A DNA stretch of 64,000 bases from assembly GCF_024178165.1 (NCBI RefSeq), contig NZ_JAMZIE010000009.1, positions 1-64,000 of the forward strand, in the 5' to 3' direction. The translations under genes and the position numbers were made by a program. Under the pieces are notes generated by a model. The model was given only the letters and a program-made list of their open reading frames with translations, searched no databases and was not told the origin of the DNA. Source of the DNA: Halohasta salina. Lineage in GTDB: Archaea > Halobacteriota > Halobacteria > Halobacteriales > Haloferacaceae. Below are positions 42,301-51,073 of this stretch, piece after piece; position 1 is the first letter of the stretch, and each line of letters begins with the position of its first letter.

Positions 42301-44760
42301 TTCTCGTCGACGAATGCCACCGGCCAGAACGTCACGGTGTCGTTCAACGCGAGCGAACAACTGAGCACGATCTCGGTTAGCCTCAATGGCCCGGCATCAG
42401 CACTGCTCGATGCGTCGAACTTCACTGAAACCGGCAGCGGTCCCTACAGCTACACCGCCACCTACAACGGGAGCAGCGACGGACGCTACACGGCGACCCT
42501 CTATACCGCCAGCGATGCGAGCGGTAACAACGGGGCGAACAGCGAATCCGACAGTGTCGCCATCGGGACCGCGGTCGTCTCCTCGTCACTTGAACACCTC
42601 TCGGGCACGAAACCCGACATGACAAACGTCACGCTTGATGCCCGGTTCTCGGGTGGTCTCCTGCAGATCCAAGCCAAGAACGCGAGCGCAAGCACAAGCG
42701 ACACCAACACCGAACCAGATTACGAACTCGCCGGCCTCGGAGCCGACAGCAGTACGCTCATCCGGATGAACGTCACCGTTCAGAACTTCACGCCGCGCGT
42801 ACTGATCGGCAGCGCCCACGACGCCAACTGGACACGGACGGACAACGGCGACAACACGTGGAACCTCTCTATCGAGGGGACGCCCACTGCTGTCGAATCC
42901 TACTTCAAGCCCGATGGCTCGTCGCCCATGTCGTGGCCCGGCACCCACCAAGCCAACGAGTCGCAGGACGCCGCGCTGACGTTCGCGGTCGACGACCTCA
43001 GCGTGATGTCACAGACCTACCGCGAACGACTCAACGGCTCGATTATGACGACCGACGCCCAAGAGTTCGGCACGCCGCAGTACAACACGACGGGAACGAA
43101 CGATAAGGTCGAACTCACCGTCAAAGCGCCCCACTTCGCCAAGGACGGCACGAACAACACCGGCTTCTTCGAGGCCTTCTTACCCCAGACACTGCTCACC
43201 GACTGGGGCGTGAACGCGACCGAACTCGCCGGAGAACTCAACGGCCAGAGCCGGTCGACGACGATTACGCCCGTCTCCGGCGGCGTCCGTGTCGATTTTG
43301 GCATCCATTACTCCGAGGGGACGGCCGCGATTACGGTTGATACGACCGCCCCCACGGCCGACGCTGGCAGCGACCGGACCGTAGACGAGAGAACGACCGT
43401 CCAGTTCGACGGCTCGAATACGACCGACAACGTAGGTGTGTCGACATACAACTGGACGTTCGGCGACGGCTCAAAAACGACCGGTGAGAAACCGACTCAC
43501 ACCTACGGCTCACCCGGCACCTACACCGTCACGCTGAACGCATCGGACGGGGCCGGCAACTACGACACCGACACGCTCACCGTGACCGTCGAAGAAGTCT
43601 CGTCAGGATCTGGTTCGTCTTCGGGTTCGTCTTCGGGTTCGTCATCCGACGACGAGCCAGAGGCCGAAGAAACGACCGTCACTGTCGACCAGTCGAGCGA
43701 GGAAAACGAGGAGACCGGAACCGACGACGCCGAGTCGGACTCGACGACGGACTCGAGTTGGAGTGTCACCGTCTCAAACGCACGGGCCGACCAGCCGGTC
43801 GACATCTCCTTCGAGGAGCCAGAGACGGACGAAACGGATGGCGCTGACACCGATGACGCTGCAACCGACGATACTGAGTCAGCCGAGACGACAAAGCCCA
43901 ACATCAGAGTACCGAGAATCCGGATGAACATCAACACAGACGGTGACTTCACACTCGATGTAACGACTCGGGAACGCGACCAGCCAACCAGCACGGACAC
44001 CGGTGACAGTGAGACGCCCACCGGGACTGACGCCGATGGCAGCGAGACACTGGTTGACTCGCCCCAGAGCCAACCGGCCAGTTCGCTTGATGGGCTCTCG
44101 GAGACCGATCGTGAGTTCGCACGCGAAACCGGGTCACGGGCGATCGGAGAGGTGACCGTCGACCACAGCATCCCCGACGAGGATATCGAGGACGTGACGT
44201 TCACGTTCCGCGTCGGGAAGTCCTACCTCGACAGGAGCGGGATTAGCGCCGAGTCGGTCGGGCTCTACCGTGACGAGACGGTCCGGTGGAACGCCCTGCC
44301 CACCACCCTCGTCGACGAAACCGACTCCGAGTACGTCTTCGAGGCGACTTCACCCGGACTGTCGATCTTTACTGTCGGGTCGATCCAGCCGCTGTACGAG
44401 CTGACCGACAGCCGGGTCAGCAAGACGAGTCTCGCAACCGGCGAGCCGGTCGACGTCACGCTGACGGTGGCCAACCGCGGCGGTAAAGCCGGTAACTACA
44501 CCGCAGCCCTCACCGCAGACGGGGAGGTCGTGACCTCCGAGACGGTCTTCATCGACGCACAGAGCGACACGACACTCACGCTCTCGCCCGCTTTCGATGC
44601 AGCAGGTGACTACAACCTCCGCGTCGGCCAGCAGTCGGTTGGGTCGGTTGCTGTCGGTGGCGAATCGAATGGAGCTAGTAGTGGTACTACCCTGATCGTG
44701 GTGTTGCTCGTGGCCGGCCTCGGTGGAATCGGGGTTGTACTCTGGTATCGACGCCAGTAG
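39352..44760 (+). CDS. giant surface protein: beta-propeller, six Ig-like repeats, PKD and PGF-pre-PGF domains
   Basis: About 1802 residues from the ATG at 39352. A Sec signal (LLALTMVVFLVGSTVGGFVA, then AAAGPVSYEE). Order: CARDB-like domain; PQQ-like propeller with units such as GVVYFGSNDGNMTAVNAATG; six Ig-like repeats of about 99 residues (40813-42576); a Ser/Asn-rich domain; a PKD domain with NWTFGDGS and THTYGSPGTYTVTL; a Gly/Ser and acidic linker; a PGF-pre-PGF-like domain (FTFRVGKSYLDRSGISAESV); a C-terminal CARDB domain; a final membrane segment and YRRQ. Many Asn-x-Ser/Thr sites suggest N-glycosylation. It is anchored by the C-terminal helix; no PGF-CTERM motif. Likely an adhesin or envelope protein. 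Confidence 0.85.
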   Translation: MSHSRRDRLLALTMVVFLVGSTVGGFVATAGTVAAAGPVSYEEPSVTPSTLYAGSAANGTITVNNTGGSAETYAVSLSVDGTVVEWRNGTIAAGESRTVTILKTLWNTGDRTVTVAGGGQSASETVTVKTASAKYHGGADNRGYYPNQQGPTTQPEEVWNISDGTPLVMQPTVVGDTLYVAFHNGGKLYAVDPKTGAEKWNATPGGTDGSTWTTPAYANGVLYLGTNDYKLHAINATDGSEIWNYSTQTNVRSAPAVVDGVVYFGSNDGNMTAVNAATGEELWYHRLYQPVLVESNPAVVDDVVYFGAADDNVTALNATTGDKIWNYTLPDESQSDPTVVGDTVFIGSESTSGETSGTGYVYALNATDGTERWNYTVTGDVDASQVYADGTLYAGSRGGDLVALNATDGEEIWNTTGSDFRGAPVVAGETLYISDFGNDTVHAFNATTGTERWQYTSPTTTLYPTPLAWNGTLYYGSVSKLHALEQPGPALSSLSATNPSDQNVEVSFDSDIQLVNISVSISGAESGTLTEGDFTETGSAGSYTYTATYAGGTDGTYTATINTAEDSGSRDGASGQSDSVTVDTVAPTISKFSVTNQSVQNVSVAFNASETLDEITVTISGAETATLDKTNFTEVGSGPFNYTAIYNGSSDGSYTATLNAANDSAGNNGAGGESGTVRFDTTAPTISEFTATNPSSQNVSVSFNASEQLSEISVSISGQETGTLTTGDFSELDNGDGTYGYNTRYVGSSDGSYTATLNTANDSVGYNGSNGQSDSVTVDTVAPMISKFSVTNQSVQNVSVAFNASETLDEITVTISGAETATLDKTNFTEVGNGPYNYTAIYNGSSDGSYTATLNAANDSADNNGAGGESRTVRFDTTAPTISEFGVMNPSGQNVTVSFNSTETLSSINVTISGAETATLTESQFKQLDTGDGTYQYVTQYFGSSDGTYTATLNTANDSAGNDGASDETDSVTVDTVVPTISEFSSTNATGQNVTVSFNASEQLSTISVSLNGPASALLDASNFTETGSGPYSYTATYNGSSDGRYTATLYTASDASGNNGANSESDSVAIGTAVVSSSLEHLSGTKPDMTNVTLDARFSGGLLQIQAKNASASTSDTNTEPDYELAGLGADSSTLIRMNVTVQNFTPRVLIGSAHDANWTRTDNGDNTWNLSIEGTPTAVESYFKPDGSSPMSWPGTHQANESQDAALTFAVDDLSVMSQTYRERLNGSIMTTDAQEFGTPQYNTTGTNDKVELTVKAPHFAKDGTNNTGFFEAFLPQTLLTDWGVNATELAGELNGQSRSTTITPVSGGVRVDFGIHYSEGTAAITVDTTAPTADAGSDRTVDERTTVQFDGSNTTDNVGVSTYNWTFGDGSKTTGEKPTHTYGSPGTYTVTLNASDGAGNYDTDTLTVTVEEVSSGSGSSSGSSSGSSSDDEPEAEETTVTVDQSSEENEETGTDDAESDSTTDSSWSVTVSNARADQPVDISFEEPETDETDGADTDDAATDDTESAETTKPNIRVPRIRMNINTDGDFTLDVTTRERDQPTSTDTGDSETPTGTDADGSETLVDSPQSQPASSLDGLSETDREFARETGSRAIGEVTVDHSIPDEDIEDVTFTFRVGKSYLDRSGISAESVGLYRDETVRWNALPTTLVDETDSEYVFEATSPGLSIFTVGSIQPLYELTDSRVSKTSLATGEPVDVTLTVANRGGKAGNYTAALTADGEVVTSETVFIDAQSDTTLTLSPAFDAAGDYNLRVGQQSVGSVAVGGESNGASSGTTLIVVLLVAGLGGIGVVLWYRRQ
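40813..42576 (+). repeat. six tandem coding repeats of about 297 bp
   Basis: Each unit starts with a form of APTISEFSATNPSGQNVSVS and ends near GQSDSVTVDTV. Units two and four (from about 41107 and 41701) are nearly identical in DNA, 594 bp apart, implying recent duplication of a two-unit block or gene conversion. Confidence 0.8.
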
Positions 44761-44824
44761 CACAGACGAAACCTTTTGAAACTGTATTTGAAGTTGAGAG
44801 TCCTTTGCTCAATGCATACGGAAT

Positions 44825-44977
44825 TCGTCAGCCAGTCCAGCAGGGGGGTCGAATCTCGCCGCCAAACGCATCGCCGAACGACTCGTTGAGTCGGGCGTCG
44901 ATGACCCACTCGTGATTACAGTCTTCTGGGACAGCGGCGAACGATACATGTCGACCGGTATGTTCGACGGCGAGTAG
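44825..44977 (+). pseudogene. cysteine synthase, C-terminal fragment
   Basis: The frame reads AGGSNLAAKRIAERLVESGV, then DDPLVITVFWDSGERYMSTG and MFDGE-stop. This matches the C-terminal end of cysteine synthase/CysK-type PLP enzymes (phosphate-side strand and the WDSGERYMST end). Only about 45 codons are left, without a start. Fragment after deletion. Confidence 0.65.
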
Positions 44978-45013
44978 GACAGTTCGAAAAATAGGCGCGA
45001 TTGACTGGCTGTA

Positions 45014-45712
45014 CTACTGTTTTTGTCGAAGTCGGTGGTGGCCTGCGTATCCAAGCGCGCTCACGAGTCCAAGCGCAAGCAGCGTCGTCAGCGGTGTGGG
45101 AAGCGACTCTGAGCTGTCGGTCGCAAACGTGGTGCTGAATCCAGAGAGGTCAACACCACTGGTCCACTGAACCGTCTCCGCGTCCGTGTTGGCAGGCTCG
45201 TGGCTACTGGTTGCGAGCTGGTAGCCCTCAGGTGGTTTGATCACGAACAGCCGGTCGGGCTGGAACTCGCTGGCGAACGGTTCGGTGAGCGTCAGCTCGT
45301 CGCCCGAAACGCTTGCCAGGTTGCTCCACTCGGCGGAAACACGGATCACGCCAACCCCGTCCCTCGTCTCGACGGAGGCGCTGACACCACTGATCGTCAT
45401 CTCGCGGCCGGTGTCAGTGGCGGTTCGGTCCGCGATCCGCGAGAGTCGCTGCTCGAAGTTGCCGGTGAGATTCGAGGGATCCTCCCGGAGCTGATCGAAT
45501 GCCTGCTGGTCGGCGTCGTCAGCGAGGTCGTAGCTCACGACCAGACTCACTGTCGCGTCGCCATCCGACTGGAGGTCGACGACGAACGCTGGCTCGCTGA
45601 GTGTGTCGACCGAGGTCGTCGCACTGGCTGGACCAACTGCCGAGCCACCAGCCGCCGCGAGTACAGCTAGCGTCATCACGAGTGTAATCACACGTGGGCG
45701 GCGTCGAGACAT
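45014..45712 (-). CDS. secreted membrane-anchored protein sharing an ectodomain with the nearby regulator
   Basis: 232 residues. Signal RVITLVMTLAVLAAAGGSAV at the N-terminus, and a C-terminal membrane segment (LTTLLALGLVSALGYAGHHR). The ectodomain (about 35-195) has QSDGDATVSLVVSYDLADDA, FEQRLSRIADRTATDTGREM and a final RLFVIKPPEGYQLATSSHEP. The same layout is in the regulator at 47570-48646 (APEGYTVSSSAPAPDETTDG). This resembles a haloarchaeal DUF (DUF7345-like, from memory). The start overlaps the upstream gene's stop as TAATG. Confidence 0.7.
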   Translation of the reverse strand: MSRRRPRVITLVMTLAVLAAAGGSAVGPASATTSVDTLSEPAFVVDLQSDGDATVSLVVSYDLADDADQQAFDQLREDPSNLTGNFEQRLSRIADRTATDTGREMTISGVSASVETRDGVGVIRVSAEWSNLASVSGDELTLTEPFASEFQPDRLFVIKPPEGYQLATSSHEPANTDAETVQWTSGVDLSGFSTTFATDSSESLPTPLTTLLALGLVSALGYAGHHRLRQKQ

Positions 45713-47352
45713 TATTCGTCCTCCTCACTGTCGTCCTCACTATCAAACTCGAAGTCGCGGTCTCCATCATTGTCGCCGGATTCGACTGTTATTTCGACGC
45801 CATCGTCGTCGGGCAACGTGACTGTCAGCTGTCCGTTTGCGTCGGTCGTCCCGGCCGGTTCGTCGTTGACAGTCACCGACGCATCTGCAACCGGCTGGCC
45901 GCCCTGACTGACTTCGAGCGTTATGGTTGCGCCCGGTGCCGGATCACTGGAGACAACGTTGATCGAAAGGTCGCCGCTGTCGTCGGTGTCGGTTTCGTTC
46001 TCGTCTTCGGTTTCGGGCTCCGCTTCGTCCTGCTCGTCGTCTTGCTCGTCGTCTTCAGTTTCGGGCTCCGCTTCGTCCTGCTCGTCGTCTTGCTCGTCGT
46101 CTTCGGTTTCGCCGTCTTCCTCGTCGGCAAACTCAAGTTCAAGTTCTCCCTCGCGCTCGCCGTCTTCGATCTCTATGTCGACCTCCTCGTCGTCCGGAAG
46201 GGTGACCATCAGTCGGCCGTCGGCGTCGGTCGTCCCGATGATCTCACCGCCGACTTCGACGTTCACGCCCGACACCGGATCGCCTGCGGCAGTCACCCGG
46301 AGTGTGACCGTCGCACCCGGGGCTGGCTCGCCTTCGACGACCGAGATCAACAGTCGTGTGTCGTCTTCTTCGTCTTCGTCTTCAGCGTCCCGCGGTTCGA
46401 TCTCCTCCTCGAATGCGAATATCTCGCCGGTCTGGCCGTCAACGTCTACTTCAGCTTCCCCAGTGTGGCTCGGTCCCTCGAAGGTGAACTCGAATTCGTA
46501 GAAGCCGTACTCCGTTTTGCGTTTGGCCTCTTCGAGTGTCCACTCGCCGTCGGTGTCGGTCGAGAGTGCCGACTCGGCGGTTGCCTGTGCATCATCCATG
46601 CTCACGACAAAGCTCCCGTCGCCTGGCTGTGGTCGCTCGAAGCTCCGTGACTGTTCGCCGTCCTCGCTTTCGATCTCGATCTCGACGCCATTGGCTCGCT
46701 CGATTTTGATCTCACCGCTGCTCATCCCCGTGTACTGGTCGAGCAGTGCACGCGAGCTGGAACTGGTCAGCGCCTGCAGCCGCTCTTGGCTGTCGGCAAC
46801 GGCCGCAACGTCGTAGCCTGCGGCCTCCAGTTCCGAGGCCGAGACTGTCACTGCGCGCTGCTGGACCCTCGTGATGGCGTTGCTAACCGCCGTGGCTCGT
46901 CCGCTCAGCACGGCGATACGCTGGGCGTAGTCGGCGCTCGACAGCGTCCCGTTTTCGTAGTCGGCGGTCGCCGCTCGCCGCTCGGCGATCAGTCCCTCGG
47001 CGCGCTCTCTAAGCGTCGACGCACGCGAGGCGATCAGTTCGGCGCGTTCGGTCTCGGCGGCGGCCGCAAACGAGGCCTCGACCGACGACTCCTCGACGGC
47101 ACTTTTCACCTCGTCATCGGTCACCGCCAGCACGGTCGTCAGCTGCTGGCCCGTACTCGCACGAATAGATGCTGACTGATTGGGTCCCGACTGATTCGTT
47201 CCCGACTGGTTGGTTTCGGTGCTGTCCATCTGGAGTGGGGCTGTCTGTGCGCCCCCGGTCGTAGCTGTGCTTGCCATCGCGGCGACGGGCACTGAACCAA
47301 CCACAAGGCCCAACGCCACCAGCACAGCGATCAGTTGTGTCGCTCTCATCAT
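45712..47352 (-). CDS. secreted protein with helical domain, PepSY-like domain and two acidic-linked carrier-like repeats
   Basis: 546 residues. Signal TQLIAVLVALGLVVGSVPVA. Residues 60-220 are helical (VEASFAAAAETERAELIASR; DUF7096-like from memory). A PepSY-like part follows: DAQATAESALSTDTDGEWTL then YGFYEFEFTFEGPSHTGEAE and VDVDGQTGEIFAFEEEIE. The C-terminal part has two Ig/carboxypeptidase-regulatory-like repeats (PAPGATVTLRV and PAPGATITLEV) joined by a perfect repeat of an acidic EQDEAEPETEDDEQDD linker. No catalytic residues seen. Cell-surface location likely. It diverges from the membrane regulator and is followed at once by the shared-ectodomain protein. Confidence 0.7.
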   Translation of the reverse strand: MMRATQLIAVLVALGLVVGSVPVAAMASTATTGGAQTAPLQMDSTETNQSGTNQSGPNQSASIRASTGQQLTTVLAVTDDEVKSAVEESSVEASFAAAAETERAELIASRASTLRERAEGLIAERRAATADYENGTLSSADYAQRIAVLSGRATAVSNAITRVQQRAVTVSASELEAAGYDVAAVADSQERLQALTSSSSRALLDQYTGMSSGEIKIERANGVEIEIESEDGEQSRSFERPQPGDGSFVVSMDDAQATAESALSTDTDGEWTLEEAKRKTEYGFYEFEFTFEGPSHTGEAEVDVDGQTGEIFAFEEEIEPRDAEDEDEEDDTRLLISVVEGEPAPGATVTLRVTAAGDPVSGVNVEVGGEIIGTTDADGRLMVTLPDDEEVDIEIEDGEREGELELEFADEEDGETEDDEQDDEQDEAEPETEDDEQDDEQDEAEPETEDENETDTDDSGDLSINVVSSDPAPGATITLEVSQGGQPVADASVTVNDEPAGTTDANGQLTVTLPDDDGVEITVESGDNDGDRDFEFDSEDDSEEDE

Positions 47353-47569
47353 TCTCTACCAGTCACCCTGCCATAATATATGCCAACGACCGTACTGCCG
47401 GTTTCTGGACGTTCCGGCCGATTTCACGACTGTTCAGGACGTTCCGACACTGTTTCGGACTGTTCTATTTGGGGCGTATATTCATCTGAAATGGGTGTAT
47501 CTGTATATCTCTACTACTTATCCGGCCACAATACGACTGTTTAATACAAATCAGTTAATACCGCTGGCA
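47353..47569. promoter_or_regulatory. divergent promoter region between secreted-protein operon and regulator
   Basis: Plus-strand box GTTTAATAC (47539-47547) lies about 27 bases before the ATG at 47570, and decides this start over longer forms. Just upstream, GTTC/GGACG-rich half-sites (GTTCAGGACGTTCCG, 47432-47446, and TTCTGGACGTTCCGGCC, 47403-47419) repeat GGACGTTCCG; they may be operators. Confidence 0.45.
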
Positions 47570-48646
47570 ATGCGATCACGTCTCGTCTCAATGTGTCTGT
47601 TTGCTCTCGTTTGTAGTAGCGTGATCGCGGGCGGTGTGGCGGCCACCGACCACACCGGTCCGTATCAGATCGCAACCGACCAGCCCGAGCCGGACAACAC
47701 TGTTACGCGGATCGACCTTCGTCCGAACGGCGATGCGGTGTGGACGATCCAGTTCCGAACTCGGCTCTCGACGTCGGCTGCTACCGAGAAGTACGAAGCG
47801 TTTCAGGCTGCGTTCAGCAACGACACCAGTCAGTATCTCGGTCCATTCGAGGAGCGAATGACGGCGGTCGTCGCTGGGGCGAACCAACAGTACGACCGCG
47901 AGATGCGCGCCGTCGAATTTCAGGCTAAAACCAGCGTCCAAGAGGTCCCAAACCGATGGGGGATCGTTAGCTTCCAGTTTCGCTGGGAAGGGTTCGCCGC
48001 CCAGAACGACGAGCAGTGGGTCGTGGGCGACGTGTTTGCTGGTGGACTGTTCATCAGTGAGGGAGATGTCCTCGAAATCGCTGCTCCCGAAGGATACACC
48101 GTCAGCAGCTCCGCGCCAGCCCCTGACGAGACCACTGATGGCGTCGTCCAGTGGAGCGGGCGTGAAGATTTCGCCGACGGTCGGCCACGGGTCGTTGCAG
48201 CCCCTGTCAGCGCGCTGCCGGTCGATTCCACACTGATTCCGGCTATTGTCGGTCTCGTAGTGGTTGTCGCTGTTGGGGTGCTGGCCGTCAGACGACATCG
48301 GTCGACAAGCGAGCAGTCGACCGGTTCCGACCAACTACCGACCGACGAGGCTGCGGTCGACGACGACCACACCGGTCCCGCGACCGCAAGTGATGCCAGC
48401 CCTTCCGATGTAACAACTGACGCTGAGGCCCCTACTGGGCGGGAGTATGATCTCGTGACGAACGAGTCACAGGTCGTCGACGTGTTGGAACAGCACGACG
48501 GCCAGATGAAGCAGGCAGACATCGTCGATGCGCTCGACTGGTCGAAATCGAAGACCTCCCGCGTCCTCTCGGAGATGGCCGACGATGGGGCAATCGAAAA
48601 GATCCGGATCGGCCGCGAGAACGTGATCCGGCTCCCCAAAGAGTAG
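47570..48646 (+). CDS. membrane-anchored winged-helix transcription regulator with extracytoplasmic sensor
   Basis: 358 residues. Signal/anchor RSRLVSMCLFALVCSSVIAG; ectodomain about 30-215 related to the protein at 45014-45712; single membrane helix LIPAIVGLVVVVAVGVLAVR near 225; acidic linker; cytoplasmic winged helix at the C-terminus (VVDVLEQHDGQMKQADIVDA, LDWSKSKTSRVLSEMADDGA, IEKIRIGRENVIRLP). The wHTH resembles haloarchaeal IclR/DUF7343-type regulators. It could bind DNA while tethered to the membrane, or be released by proteolysis. The divergent secreted-protein operon is the obvious target (inference). Confidence 0.78.
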   Translation: MRSRLVSMCLFALVCSSVIAGGVAATDHTGPYQIATDQPEPDNTVTRIDLRPNGDAVWTIQFRTRLSTSAATEKYEAFQAAFSNDTSQYLGPFEERMTAVVAGANQQYDREMRAVEFQAKTSVQEVPNRWGIVSFQFRWEGFAAQNDEQWVVGDVFAGGLFISEGDVLEIAAPEGYTVSSSAPAPDETTDGVVQWSGREDFADGRPRVVAAPVSALPVDSTLIPAIVGLVVVVAVGVLAVRRHRSTSEQSTGSDQLPTDEAAVDDDHTGPATASDASPSDVTTDAEAPTGREYDLVTNESQVVDVLEQHDGQMKQADIVDALDWSKSKTSRVLSEMADDGAIEKIRIGRENVIRLPKE

Positions 48647-48725
48647 CCACACAATTTTTATTTGGTAGTTGCTCTGTCGGCTCACAGTACACGGCCGTTT
48701 ACTACTATGACGGAATTGAGGCCTG

Positions 48726-48953
48726 ATGGGAGGGTCGTCGGTTCTCATCATCCTACCGTTGTTTCTGGCACTGGGGATTGGATACGTCGGTTACAAACTC
48801 GTGACCGCAGAGACGGAACCGGACGAGGCATCAACCGAGGACACTAGCGATCCCATCGAATGGCTTCAAAAACGATACACCAGAGGTGAACTCACCGAAG
48901 CCGAATTCGAACAGCAACTCGAACGTCACCTCGACGACGACAGCCCAGCGTAG
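48726..48953 (+). CDS. small membrane protein with SHOCT domain
   Basis: 75 residues: one N-terminal membrane helix (SVLIILPLFLALGIGYVGYK), an acidic linker, then a SHOCT motif, PIEWLQKRYTRGELTEAEFE. SHOCT is a short oligomerisation domain common on small haloarchaeal membrane proteins. Function unknown. Confidence 0.75.
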   Translation: MGGSSVLIILPLFLALGIGYVGYKLVTAETEPDEASTEDTSDPIEWLQKRYTRGELTEAEFEQQLERHLDDDSPA

Positions 48954-49144
48954 GTAACGAATAAGCCATGTGTTGATGCAACGAATCTTTCCGAAACGCG
49001 GTTCAAGAGGTAACTACAGTCATGACCAATCCGTTCTTTTTATAGGCGATTTTATCAGTGCCACATTTGCGGTCGTAGTCTTGCAATTTCTATTGAACAT
49101 ATGATCTCGGTTCTTTTTGAAAATAACAGGTCTACTACTTCACC
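48954..49144. other. intergenic before the second transposase, AT-rich
   Basis: Contains AACTACAGT at 49014-49022, which resembles the subterminal GACTACAGT of the 24470 end of the large transposon, but no clear terminal repeat AGTTGAGACT. The left end of this insertion sequence cannot be placed. Confidence 0.35.
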
Positions 49145-50817
49145 ATGTCTTCAACGCTCTCCTCAAGACGTGAGATTTTTCGAGAGATTGCGACGACTTC
49201 GTATTACAATTGGCCAGCCTACGATACAATACCACTGTACGATACCTCCTCGCTTGGAGCACTTGATGAGGATATCAGAACTGTTGCCTCTGTTTGGTTT
49301 AGTCATGACTCCCACAACTCGGTTGACGAGTTCATTTGCGATTTACCACTACAATACATGGATTTCACAGGTCATGATCGGTACAGCAGTTCAACAACGT
49401 ACCGTATGCGAACGCTGGTACGCTTATCTCTCCTGAAGGAAGTCCACGGATGGGAGCACGAGACATCACTTGTCGAGTATCTTGAACGCTATCCGAACGT
49501 CCGGCAGCAGATTGACTTTGAGACCGTCCCTGATCAGTCGACACTGTGGCGAACGTGGCACCGCCGACTCCCGACAACCCTCCGAGAAACGATTCAGAAG
49601 GGTGCTCGGGCAATCCTGATCAAAGCTGAGGATGAAGGTGTCAGTATTCCCAGAAAGCCTTCACGCCAATTTCGTAGTGACGAGAGTGGTGATGGAAATT
49701 TTACGGATCAATTGGTACACTAGATCGGGCTGAAGAGATCACTACTCACGTGGGTCAGATTGCCTATCCTGCGTTCTCACTTGAACGTGGAGAGAGCTGT
49801 GAAATACACGAACATGCGTTCTGGGACCTACAGACGTATCTCGGTTTGCGCGAAAATTTAGCGGCGGATGAGGGGGCTCTCAGTTTCGTTCACGAATCAC
49901 GGCGTGATCGAACACCGCTCGGGCATACCCACCGAGATCACCTCCGAAGCCTCTCAGTCGACCAAATTAGAGAGATGTACCGGCAGGCAGTCGACCGACT
50001 CTTAGATAGGGTAGCAGCGACGGAGGAGTTCTATTGTGCCGGAATCGTGGCAATCGAGATTACCGAGACCGATCCCTTTACAGGCGACCGAACTGGCCAC
50101 GAAGACGAGATTATCGGGACAAAAGAGCCAACTGACGAGTACGCCTACCAGTGGGCGACAGTACAGCTGGTCGGAAACGCTGTCCCACTTGTCCTCGATG
50201 CACGACCAGTTCGACGAGGGGAGTCACGGAAGGAGATCGTCGACGATCTACTGGACTCGGCTGAGGACCTCGTGCACGTTGATAATGTCTTGATGGATCG
50301 TGAGTTCGACAGCCAGCACGTGCTGGAGATGATCAGTCAACGCGGACTCTCATATGTCGTCCCGAAACGGATGCAGACCAGCGAGAGAGCCCAAGCAAAG
50401 CGACTCATCCAACGAGGGGAAGATCGGTATGAGACCGACCGGAAACTCCACCTCGGAAACAACGAGTGGCACGAAACGACGCTGATCTACCGACGTAAAG
50501 AGAACTCCGAGCACGACGATCACCGGCAGTACTCGGTGTTCATAACGAATCGGGGGAGCGGGCACCTCACTGAGTACGGCTACCGGTGGGAGATCGAGAG
50601 CGGGTACAAATCGATCAAGCGGTTCATGGCTGCGATAACCTCAAAAAATTTTGGGCTACGGTTCTTCTACTTCGCGTTCGCGTGTCTCCTGTACTCGATC
50701 TGGCGAGCAGTCGATCTGCTGGTACAGGTCGAGTTGACCGGTGAGTATGACCATTCACCGCTGATTACAGCGGACAACACGCTGACCCTGCTGAAGAAGC
50801 AGACAGGAATCGGGTAG
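49145..50817 (+). pseudogene. DDE transposase, frameshifted relative of the one at 24662-26338
   Basis: The first part (49145-49723) ends early with a shifted tail; the rest (from about 49710 in the next frame, LDRAEEITTHVGQIAYPAFS) runs to 50817. Aligned by eye to the intact copy, one frameshift near 49700-49720 separates them. All later motifs are kept: IVAIEITETDPFTGDRTG (first Asp changed to Glu), LVHVDNVLMDREFDS, YGYRWEIESGYKSIKRF. The replacement of the first catalytic Asp by Glu adds to the loss. Non-functional copy of the same transposase family. Confidence 0.85.
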
Positions 50818-50965
50818 TGAGGTGTTTTGTTCGGGTTAGCAGACCGTCTGAGTGGCTACACTGCTAGATATATCAAAATCTGTTCGTATGATTGGCAGAA
50901 TAACAAGAATGGCTGTTTGGAGAGCGACCTGAGGCAGTTTCCACTGACCGAATCGGTCAAATTCA

Positions 50966-51007
50966 CGCATTATAGCCCCGCTAAACCCACTGTAGTCTCA
51001 ACTTACC
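50966..51007 (+). mobile_element. right end of the insertion sequence carrying the frameshifted transposase
   Basis: CACGCATTATAGCCCCGCTA and then AACCCACTGTAGTCTCAACT closely match the end of the large transposon (minus strand, 24470-24510: CCCGCTAAAACCACTG then TAGTCTCAACTTCAC). The match stops after CTCAACTT, which locates the border near 51003-51007. The short open frame over this segment (50827-51021) is end sequence and not a gene. Confidence 0.7.
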
Positions 51008-51073
51008 GGTTGTCGAATTGATATAGCGGTATAAAGTTTACAATTGCAGTAACGATGAAATTCTCTGGCCCCA

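Noticed and set aside
45694-46650. 318-residue plus-strand ORF opposite the acidic secreted protein
   Set aside because: Leu/Val/Phe-rich antisense of Asp/Glu-rich codons, a common artefact in haloarchaea.
50827-51021. 64-residue ORF after the second transposase
   Set aside because: It covers the insertion-sequence right end and does not resemble a protein apart from that shared end.
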